Positions 1 through 10,933 of a stretch of 64,000 bases of DNA are shown piece after piece. Both the position numbers and the translations under genes were made by a program. The DNA comes from Auricularia sp. M13. Its lineage: Eukaryota; Basidiomycota; Agaricomycetes; Auriculariales; Auriculariaceae. The notes under the pieces are model-generated. The model was not told where the DNA came from. It did not search any database and saw only the letters and a program-made list of their open reading frames with translations. Location: the NCBI GenBank assembly GCA_037042915.1, contig CM073202.1, forward strand, positions 1,860,001 to 1,924,000. Direction: 5' to 3'. The first letter of the stretch is position 1, and every line of letters starts with the position of its first letter.

Positions 1-1830
1 TTGACCTGGATCGTGTCGGGCGGGATGAACGTCGCCTGGCCCGCGCGTTGCATGCGCATATACTATCGGCAGCGCGGCGGAGCGTCAGCCGAAAACCCAT
101 ACGTCCACAAAAAGCAAAAGAAAAAGAGGCGCACCTCGATGAACTCGATGGCCGTCTTCTCCGTCTCGACGACGCCGGCGTCGAGGTTGCGGCCGAGGAT
201 GACGCCGACGGCCGTCTCGTACTTGCGCTCCGTCGGCTTGCACAGGTCGACGACGCGGCCGCGCACGCCGGGGAAGACACGCTGCAGGAACGACAGCGTG
301 TCGTTCAGCCGCGCCTCGCGCTCGGACTCGCGCCCGTCGACGCCAGCCTGCAGCGGCTTGTTGTGGATTTCCGAGAGCTTCTCGTTCACCTCGTTCTCCT
401 GCTGGCTATAGGTTGTGAGGGTGGTGGAGAATGATTAGAATCGCGCAAAGTGGGAGAGCGGGTGGGATGACAAGGACGTTCTTGATTCTCTGCCGCTCGG
501 CCATGATTTTCTCCAGCTCGGAGCGCGCTTTTGCCAGGTCCTCGTTCAGGGTGGCCATCTTGGCCTCGAGCTCATCCTTGCGCGCCTTCTCCTTGTCGTC
601 CTCAGCCTCGAGCCTTTCGCGCGTCGCCTCAAACTCGGCGAGCTTGGCCTCGTCAGCAGCAAGCACGCGTGCAGACGTCTTCTCGTCTCGCTGCAGCGAC
701 TTGAGCTGCTGCCGCTCAGAGACGGCTGTGAGCTGCGCCTGCGACTTGACAGCGCGGTATTCCTCCAGCACCTGGGGCGACAGCGAGACATTGTGCTGCG
801 ACGCCCTGCACTGCTCCTCGGCCGCCTGGTCCACCGCACGCTGGACGGCCGCAAGCTCCTTGCGCGCGAGCTTGATGCGTTCCTCCGCCTTGGCGATGTC
901 GGCCTCGAACGCCTTGGCTACCTTCTCTGCGTTCTCCTTCTTGCGCCGCGCGTGCGCCAGCTGCGTCTCGATGTCCAGCAGGTCTGGTTTCTGCGCAATT
1001 ACCACATCAGAAAGGTGAACAATATTGGAAGAGACAGAGAGACTTGCCTTCTTCTCCAAGTTCTTCTGCTTCTTGATACCCTGCTCTTTGGAGATAACCT
1101 CACTGCGCGCCTTGACATACTCGACCGCGCCGCCTCCGCAGCGGCGGCGTTCAGCGCCTGCTCCTTCCTGAGCTCGTCGAGCGCCTTACTCTGGCTCTTG
1201 ATCGCGCGCGAGTTGTCCTCGATGCGCTCCTCGATATGGTACCGCTTCCACAGCAAGCGCTGCAGCACGGCGTGCTCGCGCTCGTTAACCAAGCGCTCAA
1301 AGCGGTCCGCCTCCTGCTTCTACTCGCCGACCTGGCGGATCTCGCCCGCGATGCCGCGCCGCTTGGTGAAGTTGAACGTCGCGTTCTCCGTCGCGCGCTG
1401 CTGCGCGGCCTTCGCGCGCTCGTACTCGCCCGCCAGCTCGAGCGAGCCGGATAACTGCTCGATGAGCCGCGAGAGGTCCTTGTGTGATTGAGAGGCGATC
1501 GCTTTGATGTCGCCTTGGATCGAGGAAGTTCTTCGCTTTGACGAGGATGTTTTTGCCCTCCAGTGCTGCGCCGCGTTGTAGGCGTTGTAGGCGTTGTAGT
1601 TCACGACGCGGCCGTTGAGCTTGTATTCCCTCGAGCCGTTCAATGAGACACTGTACCAAAAATGATATAATAATCAGAATCATAGACACGGTATTAATAT
1701 TTAGAACCAGGACTTACGTGCGCTGGAACGTCCATTCCTTGTCCTGCGAATCGACCAGAACAGCGAGCACCCACGCCTTCTGGGCGTCTCCCTCGCCGTA
1801 TGCTCGTCCTCCGGCCTTTCATTGCTTGTC
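1..1830 (-). pseudogene. SMC1-like cohesin subunit fragment, 5'-truncated and decayed; runs off the window start
   Basis: Translated segments match the order of cohesin SMC1: a piece with KAWVLAVLVDSQDKEW, then REYKLNGRVVNYN, then SLELAGEYERAKAAQQRAT, coiled coil (about 1300-480), and the hinge (FLQRVFPGVRGRVVDLCKP at about 240-300, then MQRAGQATFIP after an intron at 63-134). SMC1 is an ATPase of the cohesin ring; the hinge mediates dimerisation with SMC3. The N-terminal Walker A head, which should lie upstream of about 1830, is absent: sequence beyond about 2.0 kb belongs to a transposase relic. There is an in-frame TAG near 1321-1323 and apparent frameshifts near 1130 and 1530. One intron (991-1047) uses a GC-AG boundary; another lies at 406-477. 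The C-terminal half lies outside the window. Probably a dead duplicate, although the indels could be consensus errors. Confidence 0.72.
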
Positions 1831-2029
1831 GTTCTCAGCGATTTGTCGATGAACGCTGGCGCTCAGCTGTGCGCCCTTCTTCCTACCGCGCATTGCGTCA
1901 CGCACGCGGCTGGAGGGTCCTTCCTTCTCAGTTCGCCTTGCTTGATGCCCATGTCCCGCGACATTCACTTACAGCGGCGTATAATGCCTCGACCTTCGTT
2001 TTGTTGTTAACTCCTTGTACGGACCCTAT

Positions 2030-5000
2030 GAACTGACATACCAGACCTTACTCTGGCTTCGTTTGCGTTGCCGATCATCACGTCGCCTCGCGGCAGAAAG
2101 GCAACGCAGGCCTTGCCGGGTCTGGTTGTAACGCATCGGTGTCTTGTACTTTTTTCTCCATCGCCATGTTTGTTGCGGAATAAAATGTATTACCGTCTTC
2201 GCCTGCTCGAATACATCTGTCGCGTCCGCGTTGTAATCGTTCATTCTCCCTTCCGCTTTTCTTCGTTTGTTGTTCTGCTCGTTGTCAGTCGCGACAACAA
2301 GCTTCCCAGTAGGACCATACCTCCGTTTCCACTCCATCTGTTGCGTACGAGTTCATCATCTGCGCCGCTTCTTCTGCTGCACTTCGTCGCGCACGACGAG
2401 GCCAAGTTGCTCGCGCGTCTTCCTCCCGCGCCACATCTTTTTCATTTCTTTCCTCAGAGCGGACAGTTCGTGTCGCCTGTTCCAGATCGCCAGGAATACA
2501 TAGCCGAAAAGAATAGCGTGGCCTTGAGACAAGTACGATAGCGTCTTCCGTATTTTTCGCAGACCCGAGTTGCCGCACTCCGCCGCGCTGGTGTTTATTT
2601 CTTTGAGGTTCGAGTTGAAGTGCTTGTAATTATTGATGAAGCACGCCGGTGAGCACCGTGAGTGCCCCTCCTTGTGAAACTCGTCGATGAGGAATATCGT
2701 ATCCTTGAAGAACTCGGCCTCGCGCAGCATGCAGTAAGGTGCGAGCGCGCACGCGAAGTCGTATATCACGTATTTTGGCGCTTTCTTCCAGTGCGTGAAC
2801 AGCGCGGAGAAGACGTCGTTGCGACCCTCGCCATGAGGGATGACGTGAAAGCCAAGGCATATACTATGCGTACACCAGACGGCCATAAGACCACCGGTTA
2901 TGCCTTTCTTGACGTACTCTTCGTAGTACTTCGAGCAGCCCACTGCGCGCCGGCGGCGCCGCTGACGGTGGCGCGTTCCGTCTTCTTGTCCGTCGGGAGA
3001 TGCGGGTACGTGGGTCGGTCGCGAATGCGTGGGCGCCCGTAGAACGTTCCTGTCTTTGTGTGCCGATGAGACATTATCTTTAATTATACTCCGCACGACC
3101 GCGTACCTCGCGCCAGTCTTCCTCGGTTGGTTTAATCGCCGCCGATTCCGGATCGTTGCTCGACAGACTCGCCAGGCTCCTTGTTGCGCGATCTACGACA
3201 AACCGTGCAACGTCTCTGAGGGCTTCCGATACCGCGCCGTCAACTTGAATTTCCCGTCGAAGAACGCGTCCGAAAGCGGGGACTGTACGCAGCAGAGCTT
3301 CGGCGGATTTTTAGTGTCCAGATTTCCCGACGAGATCCAGAGATTCCCATGACTCGCGCGGCGCGAACTGAATCACTGGCTCATATGCGAGCAGCTACGG
3401 CGACGTCAGCATGTTTTCAGCCGAATATCAACCATCTGCGTTACCTGTTCTAGCAGCTCGAGGTATAACTTCGTTCGCGGCTCTGTCGCTTCTCTCCACG
3501 TCGATCGTACATGCGTCTCGAATAGCGTGGCGAGCCCCGTGTTGACTTTCTTCAGCTCTTTGACGATTCCGGGGAGGCTCTTCTTCATTGTGTCGTCCTT
3601 CTCGTCGAGATCTTCGCGACGCCTTTGCGCGCGCCGCTGTGCCGCGGTCTGGTCCACATCCTCATCGACTATCATACTGTCGAAGACCGCTTCCTGGCCG
3701 CCGCGTCCTTGCGCCGGCAAGGGACTCTTGTTCCCTGCGCCGACCTTCTTCCTCCATCGCACTGCGTTCTGCGCGCGCGTTCGCAGAGCACCCGTCACGA
3801 GCGTCAACTTCTCCGACGGCGGGACAACGTTGGTCCTGACTGTGTCTCCAGTCGTCGTGGGTGGCCTCAGAGACGCCGTTTTTTGTTTTGCGTCAAATCC
3901 CGCAGTGACTCCGTCGAAAATAACAACTTGAGGACTTTCGCCGCATTTCGAGCACGCGAAACTGTTCACCAGTTGCTGGATTCTGAGCAATGAGAACCAG
4001 ACTTTGCGAAGCGTCGTGTCGGACACGAACGGCTCCGGGCTGCGGTGCTCAATGTAGGTATTGTCCGTGTGCTTGTGAAACGCGTGGAACGGCGCCTCAT
4101 AGCTTGACATGCTGCTCGTGAACGAGTTGAGTAGCTCGTGACTGTAGAGGTGTGCGTTGTTGAAGTTGAAGATCCCCAGGTCTCGGAGATCAGGCCCGCA
4201 GTTCTTGCGGCACGACGAGCAGCGCCGCACCTCGATCCTGGCTTCGTACGCGCGACAGGAGGTGTAGAGGATGCATTTGATGTGTCACGAACGGGGCGAG
4301 CGCCAACGCAGCACTGCCACATGCACAGCGTGCCTCGGTGTCGATCCTAAAGCGCGTAGGTATGGGATCGACCAACGGGAATGACGTAAGATCGTCCCGT
4401 GCCAGACGCGCCCACTCCGGAGGGGCGACTGGCTTGTACGACACGCTGCGGTTAATTTCGGATTCGCTCGCCGTCTCAGCTGCGACTTCTTTAGCAACTT
4501 CCTAAACAATGAATCCTGCTACCGTCCTTACCTTGTCCGTCCTTCCCTATAGTCTCTCTGTCGCCGTGACATCCCTCGGTTTCGCAATCGTGCTCGTCCG
4601 CTGCCGCTTCGCCTGCGATAATGCGGAGGAAAACAGCGTTTCTCCGTGCCGCGGAGATGTGCTCGCAGGCACGGCCGTGTTTGCGACACACCCACTCTCC
4701 CCATCGGCCTGTCGTCCATAGTGCGATACGACTGCTTTGCCCCTCGTGCGCGAGCTGCATAGAAACATTGAAAGCGCGTGCGGATCTTTAGCCGCCTTGT
4801 TTCTTTGAAAAAGGACGGATTCGGGGTTGTCTCGAGTGATCGTTAGCATACGCGAATTTGACTCTGAGCTCTTCAGACTTACCGTACTGCGAGAAGGGCA
4901 GCAACGGAAATTTGTTCACGTCCTCGAGTAGATGGGTATGCACGCAGCGCCCTTGCTCTGCGAAATCCGGGCACGGACTGCAGGTGTAGGTTGACTTGTG

Positions 5001-5369
5001 TGACGCAGTCACCTCGACTTCGATTACCGTCCATCCGTCCACGCCATCTATTGCCTCGAGATTGTCCCCGTCACACAGTTGTGCGACCCACGTCCTGGGG
5101 TCTATCTGGAAAAATCCCAGACTGCGCTGTTCGACGGCATGACGATAAACCGGATACAAGTCTTTTATGGTACTGTTAAAAGCTTTCGGTTTGCGACGAC
5201 TGGGACTTTTACAGACAGATGATGACAATGGGTATGTACTGGTCGATTTCGAACCTGAGACCGGGGGGGAGGGTAAGGTGGGCTGACTAGCAGCGTCTGG
5301 GGATTGGCCAGTCTTGCGAGCCGGTCCCCGTCCACGCCGCAAAGGCGGCTCCAAGAACACTGGTGGCAT
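2030..5369 (-). pseudogene. KDZ-type DDE transposase relic with SWIM and CxC cysteine clusters
   Basis: In reading order: a start near 5369; a SWIM-like finger (CSPCPDFAEQGRCVHTHLL, about 4930-4985); cysteine clusters (about 4190-4330; CSSCRKNCGPDL then FACSKCGESP) with VVIFDGVTAGF, a candidate first catalytic Asp; a basic linker; then the conserved core TGGLMAVWCTHSICLGFHV (about 2870), APKYVIYDFACALAPYC with a candidate Asp (about 2750), and NTSAAECGNSGLRKIRK with a candidate Glu (about 2570). This fits Kyakuja-Dileera-Zisupton transposases of basidiomycetes, which carry associated CxC clusters and cut and paste DNA in the nucleus. The coding frame is broken by several frameshifts and stops (about 4260-4500, about 3100, about 3310), so it should be inactive. 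No terminal inverted repeats were found. Family assignment rests on remembered family features, not a search. Confidence 0.6.
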
Positions 5370-5384
5370 AGGCTGCCCACCTCA

Positions 5385-6680
5385 ACGAATAAATTCAGAA
5401 TCATGCCGATTCTCGAGGTGAAATAAGCGACTTAACTTGCAGCGTACATTCCTCTAATTACGCTTCTGGTTGGTGAACACCGCCTCCGTCCGTCCCAGCG
5501 GCTGCCGAAACAACCACAAAAATCGTCGGGTCAGACATGAGAATTATCGTGAATTTTTTGTGGGCGTGACACGCACATTGTCCCAGACGGGCGCAACTTC
5601 ACGTGTGCACAGTCGTACTGACCAGGCCACAACGCCAGGACTTTCGAACGCAGCCGACTCAACAGGCACAACACCTAACGTCTAGGGTTGGCTCGTCGAG
5701 ACGGTGCGCGGGGAGGGGGTGGGGGTGGGGTGCGCGCGTGAGCGCGGTGTAGTGTACGCAGATGGAGAAGATGCGGACCTTACCGTGCGGAGTCCGAATC
5801 GACTTGTCCATCGCGCGCCCCCATCCCCGCTCGCGTCGGTGACCACCCGAGACGATTCGGTGTGGTTCGCTGACGCGAGCATCACGCTTTACATATGAAT
5901 CATGCTGCGCCATCGTTCCAGCCGAGCAAGGCACCGCCATGCTCGGCCGAGTCGCCAGCTCTCGTTGGAGACGCAATCCCGGTGCCCACGCATCAGCGGT
6001 TGCCAGATTACTGAGCATCTTCTAGTCGCGACTCCACCATGGGCGTCTGCCAGCGCGATCGATCCTCACATGGTTCCTTGTGCCGCCGGACGTCACTCCC
6101 TTCGCGAGTTCATGTTCCCCTCCTCTCCAGACCGTTCTCCTCAATTCTAGCTTTCCCACATGGACCTACATTTCGCCTAGAGATAGCTGTTCCCGTCCCC
6201 TCAACCATGGACTCGACTCCGCCCTGACCATGTGCATTTCCGGCATGATGAAATCTGATATGTACCTGTATCATCCCTGCTGCTGGACCACTGGAGCGGT
6301 TTCAAAATTATCCCGTCAGAAATCTGCAATCTGGAATCTCGAGATCTGCAAGCGCCAATATGAAATAATTTTCGTCCAAAGTGTAGCTGCCCTGCTACCG
6401 GGTATATGCCCTTCAAACTGCAGCCCTGGCACTTCGCTGACGTCCTGTACAGACAGCAGCGACAAGTCCAGCCTGATATCAGTTCCCCTTGAATACGCAA
6501 CCGCCCGAGCTTCGGTCAGTAGTTTAAGCTGCCATCACACTGCACAATCATGCTGATTGGCGTTCTTTTCCATATTCGACTGACGTTGGCACTTATCCCG
6601 ATAACCAGTCTCAAGCACGTTCCGAAAATGAACATTGGCATTGGCAACAATTGGGTATCTACTGCACAACCGCTGCATAC
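5385..6680. other. stretch without a convincing gene; holds a G-rich tract and the left 18-nt inverted-repeat end
   Basis: Only short overlapping ORFs on both strands were seen and none has recognisable domains. A very G-rich tract follows 5690 (runs such as GGGGAGGGGGTGGGGGTGGGG at about 5710-5730). Confidence 0.5.
5671..5688 (+). repeat. left copy of an 18-nt inverted repeat, possible transposon end
   Basis: The sequence ACACCTAACGTCTAGGGT is an exact reverse complement of 13835-13852. Both copies are followed inward by G-rich sequence of similar pattern (GCGGGGAGGGGG-like on the left, GGCGGGGAAGGGGTGGG-like on the right), suggesting longer imperfect terminal repeats. No target-site duplication was found. 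Confidence 0.4.
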
Positions 6681-6683
6681 ACT

Positions 6684-8668
6684 TTACCGGCGGAGGCGGC
6701 GTGCCCTGAGGCGCATCTTCACGACTTGGGACTTCAGCTTCTCGTTCTCGAGGCTCGCCGCCCTGAGGGCGTCCTCGGCCTTCTCCCTCTCCTTATGAAG
6801 ATCATCGAGGGCGACTGCCATCTCAGCAGCCTGCTGCTGGCGCGCCCCGCTCATCTCGCGGAACCACACGTCCCGAATCGCCTGCGGCAGAGTGGGCGCG
6901 TCGACCTCGACGCGGTCGCTGTGCCACGTGTATGCGTGGCCGAGCCCTTCCTTGGGCATCGCGATGATCATAACCGACGCGCCGAAGCAGTCGGCCAGAT
7001 ACTCGGCCTACGATGAACTTCGTCAACGACTGCCAGTCACCACTTCCGAGATCGAACGTACCTTCTGGACGACCGAGTTCACCATTGGCTTGAAATCGTG
7101 TTTGACGGTCTTGTGGACAGCTTGCACGCGAGCCCACCTGCCCGGGTAGTTTCGTTTGTATGCTGACCACACAAAGAATGGTAAGTACAGCGAGCCAGAA
7201 CGAAGAATGAACAAGACTGACTGATGATCTCGCCCGCAGCGGAACTGCCTTTCCAGCCATTGGCGATGACGGTGGAGGCCTTACCCTTCTCCTTTTCGAG
7301 CTCCACTCGCTGGTCGACCGTCTTGCTCAGGAGCTCGCGAAGAACAGCGGTCTTGGCGGCGGCGGTCTTGGCGGCGGGCGGTGGCGGCGGCGACGGGTCG
7401 GGGTCGCCATTCGGAGCAGCCTTCGCGGCAGCGGCATCGCCCTTCTTGCAGGTGGCCAACAACGACTGCTGCTCGCTCACCTTCTCCGCCGAGGATTCGC
7501 CAACTCCAACGCGACCTTCTGACGCGTCTTGTCTGGCTCGTTGGCGATCTGCTGGTGGAGCTTGACGAGTCGGGTTTCCGAGTCCATATCGTCGTCGCTG
7601 TCGATTATGCCAACGTGTGCCGCCTGGTTGAAATACTCGACGGTCAGTTCGTCGTCCGTGAGCTCCTCGCCCGCCATCCCGGTGTCAGCAGTGGCGTCGG
7701 CATCGGCGCCCTCGTCGCTGTCTGCGTCGTCGTCGTTGTCGGTCGGTTCATCCGCGTCCCCGTCCTCGGTCGAGCCGTCCTCGCCGTCCTGGTCCGGCTC
7801 CGCGTCTACACTGGACTCGTCTTCAGTACCGTCGACGTCCACGACGTGCTCGCTCGACTCGTCGCCGCTCGCGCCGTCGCTGTCAGCGTCGTCGTCACTG
7901 TCGGCGTCCGCCTCTTCATCCACCTGCGTATCCTCGCTGGCCTGGTCCTGGCTCGCGCTCTCGGCGTCGGCGTCGGCCTCGCTCTCGGTGTCAGCGTCGT
8001 CATCGTCGCCGTCGTCCTCGCTCATGGCTTCGGCGGCGGCGTCGTCGTCGTTGTCCTCGTCTTCGCCATCATCACCGGCGGTCCTGTAATCATCATACCC
8101 AGTGATTCCGGCCCAGTCCTCCTCCCCGTCTTGCATCTCGACATCGGCGGCGACGTCTGAGGAGGGGCCCGGACCAAGCGAGATGGACGTGGTACGATGA
8201 ACGAGCACCAGTGAGGACCTGTCGCTGGCTTCGGACTTTGAGTCCAGTGACATGGCGTCGGACTCCGCGCCCGCCTCGAGCAGGGCGCTGGCGCTCTGTA
8301 CTTCTGCCAGCATGGCCGCCTGGCGAGAATCCGTCTCCTTCGCCCGTGTGGCCTTTTTGTTGAGCTTGGCCGGCGGCGCAGAGCTCGCGCCGCCGGAACC
8401 GCTCAGCGTCCTGGCCTGCGACCCGTATATCAGTCGTTTCCCGTTAGATAATGGCGGAGAAGGCACCCACAGGGCAATGCGTCCAGTGGTGGTGCACTTT
8501 GCGCCCACCGCCTGAGCAGGTCTTGCACACCGGCTCCTTCTTGCTAGACGTGGCAGACGCCTTGCAAGGCGCACCAGCCCGCGCCTTCGCGACCTTGACG
8601 GGCGAGCCAGGACCCGAGCGCAGGCTTCGGCGTCGCGACGTGGTTTGTCGGCGAGTGTGGGGCGGCAT
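6684..8668 (-). CDS. acidic low-complexity protein with N-terminal CxxC and C-terminal coiled coil, unknown function
   Basis: Start chosen at the ATG ending at 8668 (MPPHTRRQTTSRRRSLRSG, basic). A short Cys/His-rich motif follows (VCKTCSGGGRKVHHHWTHCP, about 8470-8530). A probable intron follows, then a roughly 250-residue Asp/Glu/Ser/Ala-rich tract (about 7600-8200), a Pro/Ala linker, a stretch ending in VHKTVKHDFKPMVNSVVQK, and a C-terminal segment with EGLGHAYTWHSDRV followed by a coiled coil (about 6690-6850). Reading frame changes near 7500 and 7200 imply introns or indels not resolved here. The gene diverges from the acidic gene starting at 9062, sharing a roughly 390-bp intergenic region. 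Basic ends plus a long acidic centre suggest a nuclear protein; this is inference. No family was recognised. Confidence 0.5.
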
Positions 8669-9061
8669 GGCGAGCGTCAAGGCAACAAAGCGTAAGGAGC
8701 TGTTGGGGTGTTATGCGGGGGGAAAGTCGAACGAGTTGCACGAGTTCAAGTCCGCCAAATGATATCTGGGACTCAGCCCAGCAAGCACTCGTGCGTCTGT
8801 GACACCGTCGGCTTCTCACGGTATCATGCTAATTATTTATTTTTCGCAGGGTTCTCTCGGATCCATCATGACACCAACGATCCCGCGGCGCGGCATGTGC
8901 TGCCCTGACCGAGGCCTGGGAAATTTCCGCGCTGGGAGATCAAATCGACTTGGCCAAAAAATTCAGTCACGGTTCGTTGGCAATTGCTTTGTAGTGAGCG
9001 CATTCTCACATAAGGCAGCTCTCTGTGAGCACGGAGTCCCCTCGGCCACCCACCTCACCAG
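8669..9061. promoter_or_regulatory. shared intergenic region between two divergent genes
   Basis: About 390 bp separates the start at 8668 (minus) from the start at 9062 (plus). No clear TATA box was identified. The assignment as a bidirectional promoter is positional inference only. Confidence 0.35.
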
Positions 9062-10761
9062 ATGCGCACCTACAGCCGCAAACGCAGGCAGCGCGACGAC
9101 GTCAAAAGCAAGGCCAGCGCCGCTCGGCATCGCTTGACCTCTCCGTCTGTGCCGCCGCCGCCGCACCGCAAGGCGCGCGCGGCCGCAACGCGCGCTGCGG
9201 CCAAGCTGCTCTGCTCGCGCGACCATCCCGTTCAGTCGCTCGCTCTGGCCAAAGAACCCAAGCTCACCGAACTGCAATGCCCCGTCTGCGGCGCGTCTGG
9301 CCCCGGCAACCTATGGCGTACACCTGGCACTGCCGACCCGGGAAAAATTTGGTTCGGGGTACGTCGTTATATGCGCTCCCGGTCCACGTTGCATAACTTC
9401 GCCCAGTGTGCCGCCGCCTGCAAACAAGACATCAGGGAGATGGAAAACTCCCTGGCTGGCCCGCGCAAGACCCACCTGTCGACCTGTTTCGCGTCCTTTA
9501 AGACGGCCGAATGCTGGTTCGACTCTTGGGTGCCGCACGCGCTGCGCGCTCTTTCCGACGTCGGCAGTTCGCCGTCCAAGTCTGGCAACGCCAAGCTGAC
9601 TTCGTCTCGCCCTGGTGACGATGAAGACGCCACGGGCAGCGATGCAGACACCGACGGTTCCCAGCCTGGGGACGGCGCGGCGAGCGACGACGACGCTCCG
9701 CCGGCTCGTGGCAAGTCCGCGGGCAAGAAGTCTTCGGACGGCGGCAAGGACGACGACGACAACGACGACGACTTCTTCTCGAGCTCTAGTAGCGAACCCG
9801 GGGACACATCCGACCTCGACATTGAGATCAATTCTCGTGATGTCCCCGTCATCGTCGAATTTTTGGTGCGTGCCGGTCGCGCGCGCACGGTTTGATCTTT
9901 CTAACGCATACATAGGACGGTGTCCATGACATGTTCGTCGCTAAGGTCGTTTTCGACAAGCTATATTATTGGGAGCTCGACGAGAAGACAGCCAAGTACC
10001 TAGACGACAATCGCGACACGATGGCACTGGAGGGCTCGCACGGCGTCGCGGGCTGGAAGCCCTTCACGGACCTGCCGCGCATGATTCCGTTCCCATTGTC
10101 GCGGGCAAGGTCAAGTTGCGAGTCACGCACAAGAACCATCCGCAAGGTCCGCCGCTCGCCACGCGCACACGCGGAGATACGGGTCGCGGCCCTGCGCGCT
10201 CGCGCGGCCCCTCGCGCGCCAAAGGTCGAGACGAAGCAGGAGCGTGAGACGTCGGTCGTTATCGACCTGACGAACAGTGACGACGACGTCCCGGTGGGCA
10301 AGCTCAACGAAGCCGCCGAGTCCGACTACGAGGTCATCTTCGTCGAGCCAACGCCGCCGCTCCCCTCGAAATCCGCCAAAGCGACCGGGGCGAAGTCGGG
10401 TGCTCTAAAGCAACTGACTCTCGCCACTGCCAAACGTTCTCGCGCCGTCAAACCCGCGGATGCCAAGGCTACGCCGACCAAGACCACGGCGACCAAGGCG
10501 AACGCCACGCCGCTCGCTAGCGCCGCAATAAAGAGCAAGACGACTCACAAGACCAATTCGACGCCCGTCGCTACTGCCGCCATCAAGAAAACGCCGGGTA
10601 CCGGCTCTTCGAGCAAGAGCGCAGGGTCGTCGACCAAGCGCGCGCCGGCATCCGTTGAGCTCCCGTCGCCGTCGAAGGGGTCCGCGAAAAGGCGTGCGTC
10701 GACCGGTGGAGATGGAACGAAGTCCGTGAAGAAGAGGAAGATTAATCCGTTCGAATCCTGA
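9062..10761 (+). CDS. acidic/basic two-exon protein with a SUMO-interaction-like motif, unknown function
   Basis: Exon 1 is 9062-9865 and exon 2 is 9916-10761. The 50-bp intron begins GTGCGT and ends ATAG and restores the frame (EFLDGVHDMF across the junction), giving about 549 residues. The N-terminus is basic; a CPVCGASG stretch at about 9276-9300 and further cysteines (CAAACK) suggest a metal-binding region. An acidic tract (DDDDNDDDFFSSSSSEPGD) follows. Exon 2 carries VVIDLTNSDDD at 10255-10287, a textbook SUMO-interaction motif (hydrophobic core followed by acidic residues). The C-terminal third is Lys/Ala/Thr-rich with repeated AIKxK-like blocks and ends KKRKINPFES, a likely nuclear localisation signal. 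It lies back to back with the acidic gene at 6684-8668 and tail to tail with the TET/JBP-type gene. The function is not known. Confidence 0.62.
10255..10287 (+). other. SUMO-interaction-like motif within the 9062-10761 gene
   Basis: Codons give V-V-I-D-L-T-N-S-D-D-D. A V/I-x-V/I/L core followed by acidic residues is the usual SIM form. The motif is seen in sequence; binding is inferred. Confidence 0.5.
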
Positions 10762-10933
10762 TGGTTATACCCTTGAATTTGCCTCGCTGCTGCGTAAAAA
10801 AAAAAACGCCTTATGCCCACAAAAATACAGATCTGCTTGTGTTCCTTCATTGTACAATCACCGAGGTATGCATTCCGTGGGAACTTTGCCAAAGTGAACA
10901 TATATTCATGATGACAGAAGAATATCCACAGAA

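Noticed and set aside
7381-8160. 259-codon plus-strand ORF, Val/Leu-rich, membrane-like
   Set aside because: It is the antisense of the Asp/Glu/Ala tract of the minus-strand gene; GAC/GAG codons read as GTC/CTC.
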